A stretch of DNA of 49,275 bases from Ophiosphaerella korrae. Taxonomy: Eukaryota; Ascomycota; Dothideomycetes; Pleosporales; Phaeosphaeriaceae. Position numbers and translations under genes: made by a program. Shown piece by piece: positions 13,940 through 24,117 of this stretch; position 1 is the stretch's first letter; each line of letters begins with the position of its first letter. The notes under the pieces were generated by a model that saw only the letters and a program-made list of their open reading frames with translations, made no database searches and was not told the DNA's origin. The stretch lies in NCBI GenBank assembly GCA_028456385.1, contig JALNQF010000312.1, positions 1 to 49,275 on the forward strand, given 5' to 3'.

Positions 13940-14267
13940 ATTAAGCTAAGTTACTAGTAGATTAGGGGCGTTGTAGTAGGAGTATAGAGGATTAAGTTAT
14001 AGTAAGGGGTATAATAATAAGTAGAGTAATCGCTAACTACTTAGCGATTCCTTCGAAGGGCTTATATACCCTTCCTCTAGGGCTAACTACTCTAGGCTAA
14101 CCTAAGATAGAGTAGTTCCTAATAATAATAACTAGTATATATATTATATACTACTATAATAGCTTAACTAGCTATTAGCTTCTTTTTATCTAGATTAGCT
14201 TAGTAGTATATTGTCCTTATAATACTCTTACTACAACGCCCTTAACTTACTAGTAACTTAGCTTACT
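13940..14267. repeat. 328-bp unit bounded by ~46-bp inverted repeats
   Basis: The left arm, about 13940-13985, and the reverse complement of the right arm, about 14222-14267, match over roughly 46 bp with only a few differences, mostly A/G transitions; both contain AAGCTAAGTTACTAGTA followed by GGGCGTTGTAGTARGAGTAT. Homology fades outside and inside. The middle holds further small hairpins (AATCGCTA...TAGCGATT near 14,029-14,050). It looks like a MITE or foldback element rather than an LTR. No clear target-site duplication was found. Confidence 0.6.
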
Positions 14268-15700
14268 CTAAGTAACTCTATTTAACACTATATTACTCTT
14301 ACTACTTATATACTTACTTAATCTTAGCTAGTTAATAAGCTTTTTAAAGATAAGTAATTAAAGGTAAGTCTTACTATAAATTTACTATAAGTTGCCTCTA
14401 TAATCCTTAAGCTACTACTACCTTTAACTCTCTTGCGATTTATATACTCTTACTCTAGTTAGCTTGTCTTAAAGCTCTTCTATTATAGCGTTAACTAACG
14501 CTACTACAGCGAGTATACTAGAGATAGGTAGCTCTAGCTCTATTACGTAATCTAGTAGGTAATCTTAGATTACAAAACAGCTCTAGAGCTGTTTTGCAAA
14601 CTAAGATGTAATCGCACCGCCTAAAAGAGTAATACAGGGGTAGCTCTAGCACTAGTAAGGATGCAAAATTGGGTAGCGTTACTAGCGATTTATTATCTGC
14701 GATTATGCTGTAATACCCAGCAGAGCTACCGAACAGCAGCGTAATCACATCGCAGAGTGGGTCTCCTTGGCGAGATTACGCTGAGATAAACGCTCAATCT
14801 CGTCGCACCGAACAGAGCCTTAATAACTATATTTTTGAGATTAAGGATTTGGTGTTCGCCGGGCGTTACGCCGACCGGCACGGTAAGGTATCGAGACACT
14901 TTTTCGCGCAGACCTTCGGAGTTGTCCCGCGTCACCTGTATAGCAGTTATTGTAAATGCGCTTCAATTCTACGGGCGCTGTTCCTTACGCGTATCAGCGT
15001 CCGATTATAAAATATTCAGCGTTAAGTTTGCTGCTGGTTATTAGGTTAACGGCGTTTACAGCTTCTCTACCAATACCCCCCTGTTCATTCGCGGCATCAA
15101 GAGTCTATCAAGAGCTTGGAAGGCCATAAGGGAAGCCGGCATGCTGAATTTCTTAGCACTTCACTAAGGAGGTCAACTTAAAGCGAGTATTGTGCATCCC
15201 GCAGGTTTCCCCGACCGGAGGATGAGATCGCCAAAACTCATCTGACAGCAGGCTGAGGCTCAGTTGCACGCGCAGGGGGGGACGCTGGGAGGCGGCGAAC
15301 GTTTGAACCCCGCTAGCATTACCGCTGCGGCTGAGGTTTCATGAGAAAGATCAATTAACTTACTATGCAAGCATTTACCTTTCTACGACCCTTCGTTTAA
15401 TTGCTTTAAGCATATCCTCTTTTCCTTCACTTGGATATTGCCCGTTTACTCCTAAATAATTAGTATGCGTACGAGCAACCGCAGTAGGCATACCCGTGGC
15501 TCAGTGGCCGTGGCTCCCCTGGACTCGGCTTGTCAGAAACAGCCAAGCTGCTCTTGGGAGTATCATGTCGCCGGAGAAGAAGTTTTCTTCTGGACTGAAG
15601 CTGCCCCACGATAGTGAAGAAAGCATAGTTGAGTAAGTTGCCTGATTGACGATTCGCCGTTGTTGCCGCCTACTACCGAGCTGGCGTTCATTGTGATCCG
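14268..15700. other. Transition from AT-rich block to normal composition; no gene seen
   Basis: AT-rich repeat sequence continues to about 14,560 and then gives way to balanced composition in which CpA and TpG are common. A 9-bp inverted repeat GGTAGCTCT/AGAGCTACC brackets 14,639-14,730. Reading frames here are short and unconvincing, and I see no recognisable domain before the hydrolase relic at 15.7 kb. Confidence 0.5.
14573..14596. repeat. Perfect 24-bp palindrome at the composition boundary
   Basis: The sequence from 14573 to 14596 equals its own reverse complement, with centre CTCTAGAG flanked by CAAAACAG and CTGTTTTG. It sits within a looser inverted repeat (GTAATCTTAG to the left, CTAAGATGTAATC to the right) and coincides with the point where the RIP signature stops. 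It may be the terminus of an inserted element. Confidence 0.6.
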
Positions 15701-15709
15701 GCAGCCACA

Positions 15710-17180
15710 TGCTGACTCTTCTCGCCTAGCATTATCTTCATTCACTGTCTCAAGGGAGATTGAGAGAATACATGGAAGGCAAAGGGTGCCGCTAAGCCGT
15801 GGCCAAAGACTCTTTTGCCGTCCAAGCTTCCCCGTGCTCGTATACTCGCATTTGGATATAACGCTTACATAACTGACTAGCGAGGCATGGTGTCGGAGAA
15901 CAGGATCAGGAATCATGCGATGAACCTGCTATCTGCTGTTCCATCTTTCCGTGAGGACAGCGGCACTGTGAGTCTCTGTATGGCGCTGTTTTAGGAGTCA
16001 AACCGACAGCCACAGGGCAAGCGCCCTATCGTTTTTGTCTGCCATAGCTTGGGAGGCCTTGTGGGTGAGGATGTGAGTAATTGGACATGGTTTTGAGTCA
16101 AAGTGCAGAGTCTAATCCGCTTTGTTAGGCTCTAGCTATAGCACGACAACGACCAGAAAACCATATCAAGCAAGTCCTGAATTGCACTCGCAGCATTGTG
16201 TTTCTTGGCACTCCACACCACATGGCGGTCCTCAAGAGAGACTTAGAGGTGCTCGAACAAGTCCAGAATAGTTTTCATACTATGATTTGGTCGCAGATTC
16301 AGAAAGGACTCCAGTGATCGAAATCACTTGTCTCTTCGAAGAATTGCCCCTACCTGGCGTAGGCGTTATGAGTCTGAAACAGCCTGTGACGTTACTAGTA
16401 AACTTACTCTGGCATAGGTCGTGCCGCCTACTCTGCCATCCTCTCCGGTTGCATTCCGATAGGTGTATGGAGCAATCATATAGCATGACAAAATTTGAGG
16501 AAGTTGACAATCCTGGGCTTATTACTGTTGCTGGCGAGCTAGGCCGATGGGTAGCCCAGGTGGAGAGCTCAACACAACTGAAAACAGGAGCAGAGGGTTT
16601 AGAACGCCGCCATGCGAGCCGGGAGGCTGGGCCCGGGGTGCCTGGACAAAAAGTTGTTAGCATCAATCAAGGAGGCTTGGTGTATAGTGGGCCAACTACA
16701 GTAAGCGGAGGATTACGTTGGACGAGATAGTGGGGTCTGTTGGCGTAGAGGGACGCAAAGGTTCGCTAAGGTAAGAGGCAGCACTATATATCGCAATGCG
16801 AATAGTTTAATCCCTAGAATATTTTGCTACTGTCTGCATGTTTGTGGTCAGTATCTCGGCCGGGGATTGATCGGGCGGCTGGTTGAGAGAATGCTTGAGC
16901 GAACCCAGTGCATCGACGGCACCACTGTATCCTCAGCTGGAACTGAAAGCGATAGAGATGATGTCTACTGTCAGAGGACTGCCAGCCTCTACAGCTGCTT
17001 CCGCCATGGAGTTGCCAGTACGGCCGGCAAGGACCATGGCTGATGGTGTTTGACGGTGTTGATGCGATCAAGAACAGCTAGTCCAGCGAGTACGTCGACA
17101 TAAAGCGCTTTGTTCCAAATGTAGTGTCTCTGGACATCATTATTACAAACCGAAACAGTGCAGCCAAGGACATGACCTAG
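15710..17180 (+). pseudogene. Fungal NLR relic: alpha/beta hydrolase + NB-ARC
   Basis: Several + frames together spell the N-terminal alpha/beta-hydrolase (lipase-like) domain of fungal NB-ARC/STAND proteins. WPKTLLPSKLPRARILAFGY lies near 15,808. The nucleophile elbow RPIVFVCHSLGGLV lies near 16,022-16,065. A 57-nt intron at 16073-16129 (GTGAGT...CTAAT...TTAG) joins GED to ALAIARQRPE, followed by SIVFLGTPHH near 16,197. EELPLPGVGV and MTKFEEVDNPGLITVAGEL (about 16,486-16,542) complete the domain. Around 17,030-17,160 comes an NB-ARC Walker B-like WLMVFDGVDA and IIITNRNSAAKDM. Stops, a frameshift near 16,310 and loss of the P-loop region and all C-terminal repeats make it a pseudogene. Such proteins act in incompatibility or immune-like recognition. 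Confidence 0.75.
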
Positions 17181-18289
17181 CTGTCTTAGTGATATTTGAC
17201 TTCTTCTGCGATCTCAAATCTCCAAGCGCGACCTCAAAACGATTAAAATCCATAGAAATAGAAGGAATTTAAACTTCTGTACGGCCTCGATTGAGGGTGT
17301 GCGTCAGCTGAGACCGCGCGCCAGCTGATAAAGACCTCTGTCTGCACACAGCTCAAACGCACTCGAACGTTGTAATTATTACTTACCTAAGGACTCTCTG
17401 CATAAATATGACGTTGATCTGCCGCAATGTTCATTTCATAGTAAAACCCCTTATTAATAAAGTGATAGGATCCTGCTCGAGCATGCACGGATTGATACGC
17501 AGCTAGTGGTTAAGTCATTGGGCACCAATTCTGAGCGGCAGATGTACTGCATTCTTGCGTTGTAAGACTTCCTAAGCTCTCGAAATTACACAGTCGATAA
17601 AACGTCTACTTTATCTAGAGTAATGTTACCTCTAGTAGATAGACTAACAAGGCTAGAAAGCAACATTGTCCAGATGCGGCGTAGCCTCCGCACAATCAAG
17701 TCTACGCACGTACTAAGAGTAGCGCCCCTATTTATATGACCCGGCATATGTTTCCGCCTTTTCTTCCGTATCCAGACGTCTTGAGCCATCATGGCCGCAG
17801 TACGTAGCCATTAGTTACCTGAATCCAATGTTTATTCATCCAGCGTTCAGCTCCAATGCCTATCACCGTGACATCAACCTAGATTCAAGGGAAACTGCGG
17901 TTCAAAGGCTTGTCTGCGTCTAAGCGTGGTCTTCGAAACACAAGAGGTTGGTCTGAAATCGCTATTAGATATTGCTAGGAGCCGTGGACTATTTGTAGGG
18001 AAAACTTTACCCTTTTCGATTTGGCCAGGCTGAGTGACACCTCGGAGCTTTCGACAGGCACTCCTAAGCGCAAGCCCTCTCGGGAAATTCTCGTGCAACC
18101 CATTGATAACTCACTGCCTCTTTTCCCATCCATTTCCGCCGTCACCAACCAAAACTGGGTGCGGTTTTTTTTCTTGCAGTCTATGGAAACCAAGCAGGAG
18201 CTGTGCAGAGTAGGTGATAAGATGGCTCGGTTTCTACTTGTGTCCCACAACACCCAGAGATGTCCGTTTGTCGTCAACCAGTGGGCCGG
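17181..18289. other. No recognisable gene
   Basis: The expected C-terminal repeats of the NLR relic are not recognisable here. A - strand frame open from 18589 down to 17975 runs into this interval from the peptidase relic, but its low-coordinate half (about 17,975-18,290) has no recognisable domain and may be chance extension. Nothing else supported. Confidence 0.4.
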
Positions 18290-19290
18290 GCGGACGACGT
18301 GAAATACGTACAATGTGTCTTTACGAAGTCCCGTAATGGCGGGAAGGATATCAAAGACCGTGCTCTGTTGGTCAGCCCCGAGACACACTCGACCATGACC
18401 CACAGCACTGGAGAATCGCAGGTACAAGCCCTCAGGAAATGGTTCGCTGCTGCTAACTCTGAGGGTCTTGGACCGATAACCAACGTTGGTCCACTGAAAC
18501 AGCCTGTCGAAAACCCGAAAGCTCAGACGCACGCCCCGTGTTTCTCCACCTTGGGAGCCTCGGCCTAGAGTGCTGGACGGGATCAGCACCTATATTGTGG
18601 ATAAATTATGTAGCCCACTCACTGGATGGCCACCACCGTCTCCTGTCCATCGGATGGGGCCCATACGGGTGAGCCACTGATCTCGGGCTCTGTGGCAGCC
18701 GGATATTGCAGCTGGTATGGACTGACAACCTTGCCCAACCCAGAGCTGACTACCGGGCGGGCCGGATCATAGTCTGCTCTATCATTGTCGCCTCCGACAT
18801 TGTCGTCTCTATATTCCTCTACCCGCAATTCACTATCTGCGAGAAGCTCACGTATGGGACCATGCTGGTCCCCGTTGTCAAGAGCATAGAAGAGATTGAT
18901 TTAGAAACCGGAATGTGGTTCCCTAGTGCCTCTGGGAAGCAGGATCCCTCCCCAGTCATTGATCGAATTGTTCTCATGCGGCCATTTCTCGTAGTCGGGG
19001 CATATCATTATCCACGTATCTTGGACGGGGTATCTCCTGCCGGGTGTGAGGACTCTCATGTATTTGGTCCGCTCTCCATCGTGCCCGATGAGATTATGCC
19101 CGGCTGTTAAAACCACGTCGACGGGGACTCCTGGCTCATCGCATTTCTCCTTGAATTCAGCTCCGGGGGCATTGACATAGAACCCTGTTGCCGAGCCGTC
19201 GCATCCTTTTTGTTGTTAGATCACCGTATCATCTCGACTCACTACGAAGGGCAACGCATATACCAAGTTTTTGGAACTTCAGCTTGACTA
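18290..19290 (-). pseudogene. Trypsin-like serine peptidase relic
   Basis: Read on the - strand, the N-terminal part (about 19,290-19,190) gives ALPFVVSRDD, an in-frame TAA where Gln fits, then CDGSATGFYVN. Catalytic His lies in VVLTAGHNLIG (near 19,100), a candidate Asp in SINDWGGI (near 18,960) and Ser in EISGSPVW (near 18,670), so the S1-type triad is all visible. A stop after HSGF near 18,900 breaks the frame. A 50-nt intron, 18573-18622 (GTGAGT...GTCCAG), joins VVAI to HTLGRGSQGG, and a C-terminal segment (RGVRLSFRVF...YVFHVV) follows to about 18,290. Fungal trypsin-like domains of this kind often occur near or fused to NLR-type genes. The partner domain, if any, is lost. Confidence 0.65.
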
Positions 19291-19879
19291 CCGAGGACAT
19301 CGACATGGATCTATTTGAATTCCGCAGACCGTGTTTGAAATTTGTTTTGGGCAAGTCAGTCCAATCTTCGTGCCAGAACTCGGGACTAAGTGTCCAGCCG
19401 GTTGAGCTGTCACCCGTTTCCCCCCATAAATGAAGCACAGCCCCAAGGACTGTGAAACCGACAATAGATAAATAATTTCGGGAAGGGAGAGCAAGTGAAA
19501 GGCTAAATGACAAGAGACATGCGGAAATGGGAATGGCAGCTCCTTTGTTGGGGCGAGGTTGGGGGGAGTAAGAATGACCTATAAGAGATGCCTCCTGCAG
19601 CCGTCAAATGTGGATTGGCCACTGTAAGCAGAAGCAAAAAGTGGGGGTCTGAACGTTCCAACACGCGTCCTTGCGCCTTTCAGCAGCAGCAACGTTAGTG
19701 AAGATTTTTCTCCACCGCGACAACCCCGCTCAAAACTGTGAGCGGAAACAAAAGGCCAGTCCCTCGTCCTCCTGAAGTATTGCCACCATACACGCCGTTA
19801 AAATCATTTGCCTTTCTTCATTCGGCCTTACGGATAAGTGGTTGCTTAGCTTAAGCGGTGCCGTGTTGACAAATTTCCT

Positions 19880-20701
19880 TCTAGAGATGACTCTGGGTCC
19901 ATGAAGGGCGAAAGACGTGACGATCAAATCGCTATTGTAGAGCGAATTGCGCGTATCATGACCCATCTTGTTCCGGGCGATCTCGGGGTTGACTTGCGAT
20001 TCATCAATAGCCCTCAGGGATATGGCAATCTTCGGGAGGAGTAGATAAACGCAAAAATGAGGCAGGTCGAATCGGCCGGGCAGACCGAGCTGGGCTACAA
20101 TCTGCTGAAAAAAAATCCTCAAACCACTGGTTTGCGATGTCGCGGCAAAGGGGCAACTGGAGAGGCCGTTCCTGGTCTCCATTATTGCGGATGGATGCCC
20201 GTCCGCTGGTAAAAGGGAGAGGAGGAACCCATTTCACGACGTTATTGGTAGCTGCCGGGATTTCATTATCAAAAACAATTATCCTGAGTACGGTGAGATC
20301 AGTGGTCCTGTCCGATCATTCATTATCGGTCGTTTTACTCATGGCGCGAAGCTGTCACATTTCAAATCAGCCAGGTTGGGTCCGGCAAAGAGGCTGAAAA
20401 ATTCCTCAATGACCTGAGAGCTAACAAAGATATGGAGGATCTGATCTATTGCACGACAGGCACGTTGTAAAGTCTTCCTCCCAGATCGTTGATCGCATGG
20501 GCTGAAAAAGATGAAGGGAAGCTAGATGTGAAATATTAGGAAATGAAGAATAACAAGGAGCATTTCCAGGAATGGGTGAGTGTCGATCGTTGATAACTTT
20601 TCCCCCGCAGAACTAATCAGTCCTGTTCTGAATAGCTTCTCACAACTCTCATGGAGCCGATCCTGCGATTCGGACCAGATATTGTCCATATTCATCAGTG
20701 A
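19880..20701 (+). pseudogene. VWA-domain protein relic
   Basis: The frame opening at 19883 reads DDSGSM, the MIDAS DxSxS metal-binding motif of von Willebrand factor A domains, followed by IVERIARIMTHLVPGDLGVD. A stop at NLREE* then INAKMRQVES continue the domain. FQISQVGSGKEAEKFLNDLR (about 20,370-20,430) and DMEDLIYCTT are conserved in fungal VWA proteins. A 60-nt intron (20576-20635, GTGAGT...CTAAT...AATAG) joins EHFQEW to LLTTLMEPIL, and the frame ends at TGA 20699-20701. At least three stops plus frame changes between 20,130 and 20,360 show it is dead. Upstream sequence 19,690-19,880 may be its proline-rich N-terminus. Confidence 0.7.
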
Positions 20702-20938
20702 AGATGGGCTACAACTATTGCTATTGGGTCTATTGTGCCATACAAATAATTGAATCTGTTATGTGAAGCCGTCTTTCATGCCATAGATGCCTTTACGCAG
20801 TTATGATGTTACCTTCATGATCCTAGTATATGATATATTATTCTGAAGGGACTTGAATGGTAAATCACTGATGCCAATACCGACGTCTATTCAAACCACC
20901 TTTGATTGTATCTCGACGGCATCATAACAATTCCGAAC

Positions 20939-21295
20939 TTACTCTCGTGTCGACTTCTCTTCAACATAGTCCCACAGCCGCACCAGAGTCTCATACACCG
21001 CGTATCGCGACATGTCCCCACGCCAGTTGGACACAAGGAACGCGTGAGCGCGAGCAGCACGCAATCGCGGGTGGTCCTTCCACTGTGGGGAACGGCATAT
21101 CTCCGCCGCACTGGCTTCGTTGTACCTATCAAACGTGCTGTCTTGGAGGTTGTTCCCGTGCCGGTTCCAATCATTTTTCAGCCCGTACTTGTTTAGTAAT
21201 TGCTGGTATTGCTCCAGACGTGTCCAGAAGTGAGCGCCCCCGAGCCCTGCCGCCATGGCTTGCATCAACCAGGTCCTGTCGGAATGTATCCGGCT
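20939..21295 (-). pseudogene. Unrecognised coding fragment
   Basis: A - strand frame of about 115 codons has natural-looking composition (aromatic and charged residues evenly spread: DRTWLMQAMAAGLGGAHFW, RLRAARAHAFLVSNWRGDM, LVRLWDYVEE) and ends at TGA or TAG near 20,939. I do not recognise the family. It has no start codon of its own before stops appear upstream, so it looks like the 3' part of a broken gene. A longer + strand frame (20902-21603) covers the same bases but has poor protein-like composition. Confidence 0.35.
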
Positions 21296-21721
21296 GGGAT
21301 TGCTATTGTTTTGTCGATATCATCGATGAGGATCGAGCCTATAACGCAGTGGATACCATGCGCGCGGGGCACCGGTGGGCCTTGGACATGCCTCAGGAGA
21401 TCCTTAGCATATGCTGCGGCCACCAAAGCTGCGTACGGCTACCAAGCTTTGTTTTTGTGGCTTTCGGAATAGTCACAGATCCCTTGGATTGGGGGTGGGT
21501 ATGCATTAGACATATTCAGTATGAAACTCTATCACTTGCTCAACCAAATATACGGGAAGCTTATGCATCGTCCAATTCGACGTTGCTCCAATGTTTTCAA
21601 TAGCCAGTGCGTATCAGGCGCCACTGTCGATCCATCCCTGAAGAGTTTAATACGTGTCATATCGGAGCAGGGATAAAGGGCCAGCCTGCAACCTGGTGGC
21701 TGCTCAGCCTTCAGCTGACTA

Positions 21722-22383
21722 CGGAGGTGCCTTTTAAAAGTTCTTGCTAACGCTAGTGACGTCACCAAAACGCCACAAAATTCAATCTATCTTACTCTAC
21801 TAATCCTCCATCCTCCTTGTACCTGTTGCCACTATTAATTTTAATAATCTTTTTAACATATGTAGGAATTCTCTTAATTTAGGGTTAAATTTAGGACTAA
21901 GGGACTCTATACTGTGAGAGTAGAGATGTTAATTCCTTCTTGACTAAGATCCCTGACAAGGTTAGCATAAGACTTCTCTCGCGCGTATCAATTAAGTAAT
22001 ACTTTCTGAATTAGAGTATCTTTAACCTCTTCTTACTTCCGTAGTCGTCTAGATCGTAGAGCAACTTCAAAGTGCTTAGGTCAAATCTTTATAAGACGAT
22101 TTAGTTTAAAACCTTGCTTAATAGTTCGTGCGTGGATTAAGTCAATAGTTCGACCTAAGAGACTAGTCTCTTTAGCAATTTGAGATGTAGACTTGCCGAT
22201 ATAAAGAGATTTCAATGTGACAACTAAGATTCGAGTAGTAAGGTCAGTATTTGGAGCCATCTGCAACACCAAGAGTTGAGTATACTCAGCTATTAACTTA
22301 AAAGGCTGAGTTGAAGAAACTTCATCTTTGCTAAGATGGGCGGCGCTTTTAGCGTCAGCAAGAACTTTCCAAAGGCACCTCCG
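21722..22383 (-). mobile_element. Internally deleted Tc1/mariner element, 662 bp
   Basis: Terminal inverted repeats CGGAGGTGCCTTTTAAAAGT (left, from 21722) and the complementary ...AAAGGCACCTCCG (right, ending 22383) are flanked by TA at 21720-21721 and 22384-22385, the target duplication typical of Tc1/mariner. Both ends continue with similar subterminal sequence (GCTAACGC or GACGC-like). Inside is only the N-terminal part of a transposase on the - strand; the DDE catalytic half is missing. The same TIR occurs at 48944, next to another transposase start, so the two are members of one family. This copy is non-autonomous. Confidence 0.85.
21890..22260 (-). pseudogene. Truncated Tc1/mariner transposase (HTH region only)
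   Basis: ATG at 22258-22260 starts MAPNTDLTTRILVVTLKS, a helix-turn-helix DNA-binding N-terminus. The frame continues through IGKSTSQIAKET and RTIDLIHART to a TGA at 22081. Read past that TGA, a TAA and another TGA, it stays in frame: EEVKDTLIQKV and SYANLVRDLSQEGINIS, the second HTH. Each stop could come from CGA or CAA by C-to-T change. The frame dissolves near 21,890 and the catalytic domain is absent. The start matches the intact N-terminus at 49071. Confidence 0.8.
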
Positions 22384-22726
22384 TACCTGGAGACAATCCA
22401 CTTATCGGCCCGTCGTGAACACGGCAGATAAGAGTGGTCCACGTTGCACAAATAGTGATGCTGCCCGAAGACTGAGTCTAGCCTCATTTCATTCAGAGAC
22501 ATTGATGGCGCCCAAAATTCCACGGCAGTCACACTTAAATGCGAGATAATGGTCAAATAACCACCTTGAGATAATTTTACGTCTAACTATTTATATTTAT
22601 TTAAGCGTATTTGCATGGCCAAGTTCAACCCTCAAAGCCCTCCATCCAACATTCGGCTCCTGTTTGATATCTTTCGAGGAATTACTTTATCCCTTTGAAG
22701 CACTTGACACGGTACCCACAGACAAC

Positions 22727-24117
22727 ATGGCTAGATACAGCTCCAAGCATCCTGTCTATATTGTCGTTGTAGGCCTTACGGGATCCGGGAAAAGCTCATA
22801 CATCGCCGAATGTGCAAAACAAAAGGTCCACATTGGATCTCGCCTTGGCCTATGTGAGTTAATATCTGCCTACTATATGCCCCTGCTGACTGTTGATGTA
22901 TAGGTACATCCCGCGTTGAGGAGTGCCCCTTCCAATATAAAGGCCGTACGGTCCATATGATTGACACTCCGGGCTTTGACAACCCCAGTAAATCTGATAT
23001 GGATGTTCTCAAGGAGATTGCCCAATGGCTATCTTTGTCGTATTTGAACCAGATCCAGCTGAGCGGGATTATTTATCTCCATCGCATCTCTGAGCCCCGA
23101 ATGACCGCCTCTGCAATGGCCAACCTGAGGGTCATACGAAAGCTGTGTGGAGAGTCCAATCTCCAAGCGATCGCCCTAACTACGACATTCTGGGATTCTG
23201 TGGATGCCACAGAGGCCGTGGCACGTCAGTGCGAGATGGAATCCACGTCCCAATACTGGGGGGACATGATGAACCGGGGCAGCAAATCCTTTCGCTGGTA
23301 CGATGGACGGTCGACGGCGCTAAATCCCATCGATTACTTCCTTCAGCGAGATGGAACCGACATATTGGACATCCAAAAGGAGATGGTAGATCAGAACCTC
23401 GCCCTCGACCAAACTGCTGCGGGCCTCGAGATCCAAGGACCGCTCATCAAGCAGCAACGGGCCTTCGACGAATCGCTCAGCGGATTGAAACGCGATATGG
23501 AGAATGCGCTTCGTCAGAAAGATGAAGAAGCGGCCCAATCCCTAAAGCAATTCCATGATCGATTCGAGCCAGAGGAAACGAAGAGACAGCTGGCAAACAC
23601 CTGTGATCAGCTTCGCGAGGTAAAGGAAGAGTTCAGCAAGTCCCAGGAGTCTTTTGCCAAAGAAAAAGGGGAGATGGAACAGCGCTTGGATGATGTCCAA
23701 CGCAACTTAACTGGCCAGCTCAAGACGGCCGAGGCAGAATGCGTCAGACTTGGCACCGAAGTGAAGGAGCTGCAACGCCGTCTACAGGAAGAACGCTCTG
23801 CTACGCCCCCTCCCCGCTACGGCTTCGATCTCAATATCATCGATTCCAAAGGGGAGTTTCCCCTTTATCGCGCGGCAGCAGGTGGGCACTACGGCACGGT
23901 GAAGAGTCTCCTGGAGCAAGGAGCAAACCCAAGCTTGTCAACACCATTTGGATGGACATCACTGCACTGGGCCGCCAACAATGGTCATGAACACGTCGTC
24001 AAAATCCTGCTTGAGCACGGCGCAGATGTGAACCTGCGATCAGACACGGGCAAGACGCCATTGAACATGGCCCGGACATATGCCATCCGCCAACTCTTGC
24101 AGCAGTATGAGGCCTAG
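22727..24117 (+). CDS. P-loop GTPase - coiled coil - ankyrin protein
   Basis: Two exons, 22727-22853 and 22904-24117, with a 50-nt intron 22854-22903 (GTGAGT...CTGAC...TATAG), give 446 aa. Residues 16-23 are the P-loop GLTGSGKS, and residues 63-66 DTPG are the G3 motif. A TTTFWDS segment stands where G4 is expected, as in fungal AIG1/septin-like GTPases that lack a canonical NKxD. Residues about 195-330 are Glu/Lys/Gln-rich heptads (coiled coil). The last about 100 residues hold two to three ankyrin repeats (GEFPLYRAAAGGHYGTVKSL, TSLHWAANNGHEHVVKIL). I chose the ATG at 22727 because it sits just ahead of the nucleotide-binding strand and no upstream in-frame ATG was found. Likely a cytosolic nucleotide-dependent assembly protein; a role in incompatibility or immunity is inference from architecture and the neighbouring NLR relics. 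Confidence 0.85.

Noticed and set aside
13965..14240. TGTAGTA...TACTACA segment as an LTR
   Set aside because: Homology of the two ends is inverted, extends beyond those limits, and no direct second copy was found.
1..14560. CRISPR-like or satellite interpretation of the short AT-rich repeats
   Set aside because: Repeats are irregular, explained by RIP of transposons and palindromic blocks; the organism is a eukaryote.
16280..16666. 128-codon - strand ORF
   Set aside because: Antisense shadow of the hydrolase-NLR relic.
20902..21603. 233-codon + strand ORF
   Set aside because: Unnatural composition and no domain; the opposite strand over part of it looks more protein-like.
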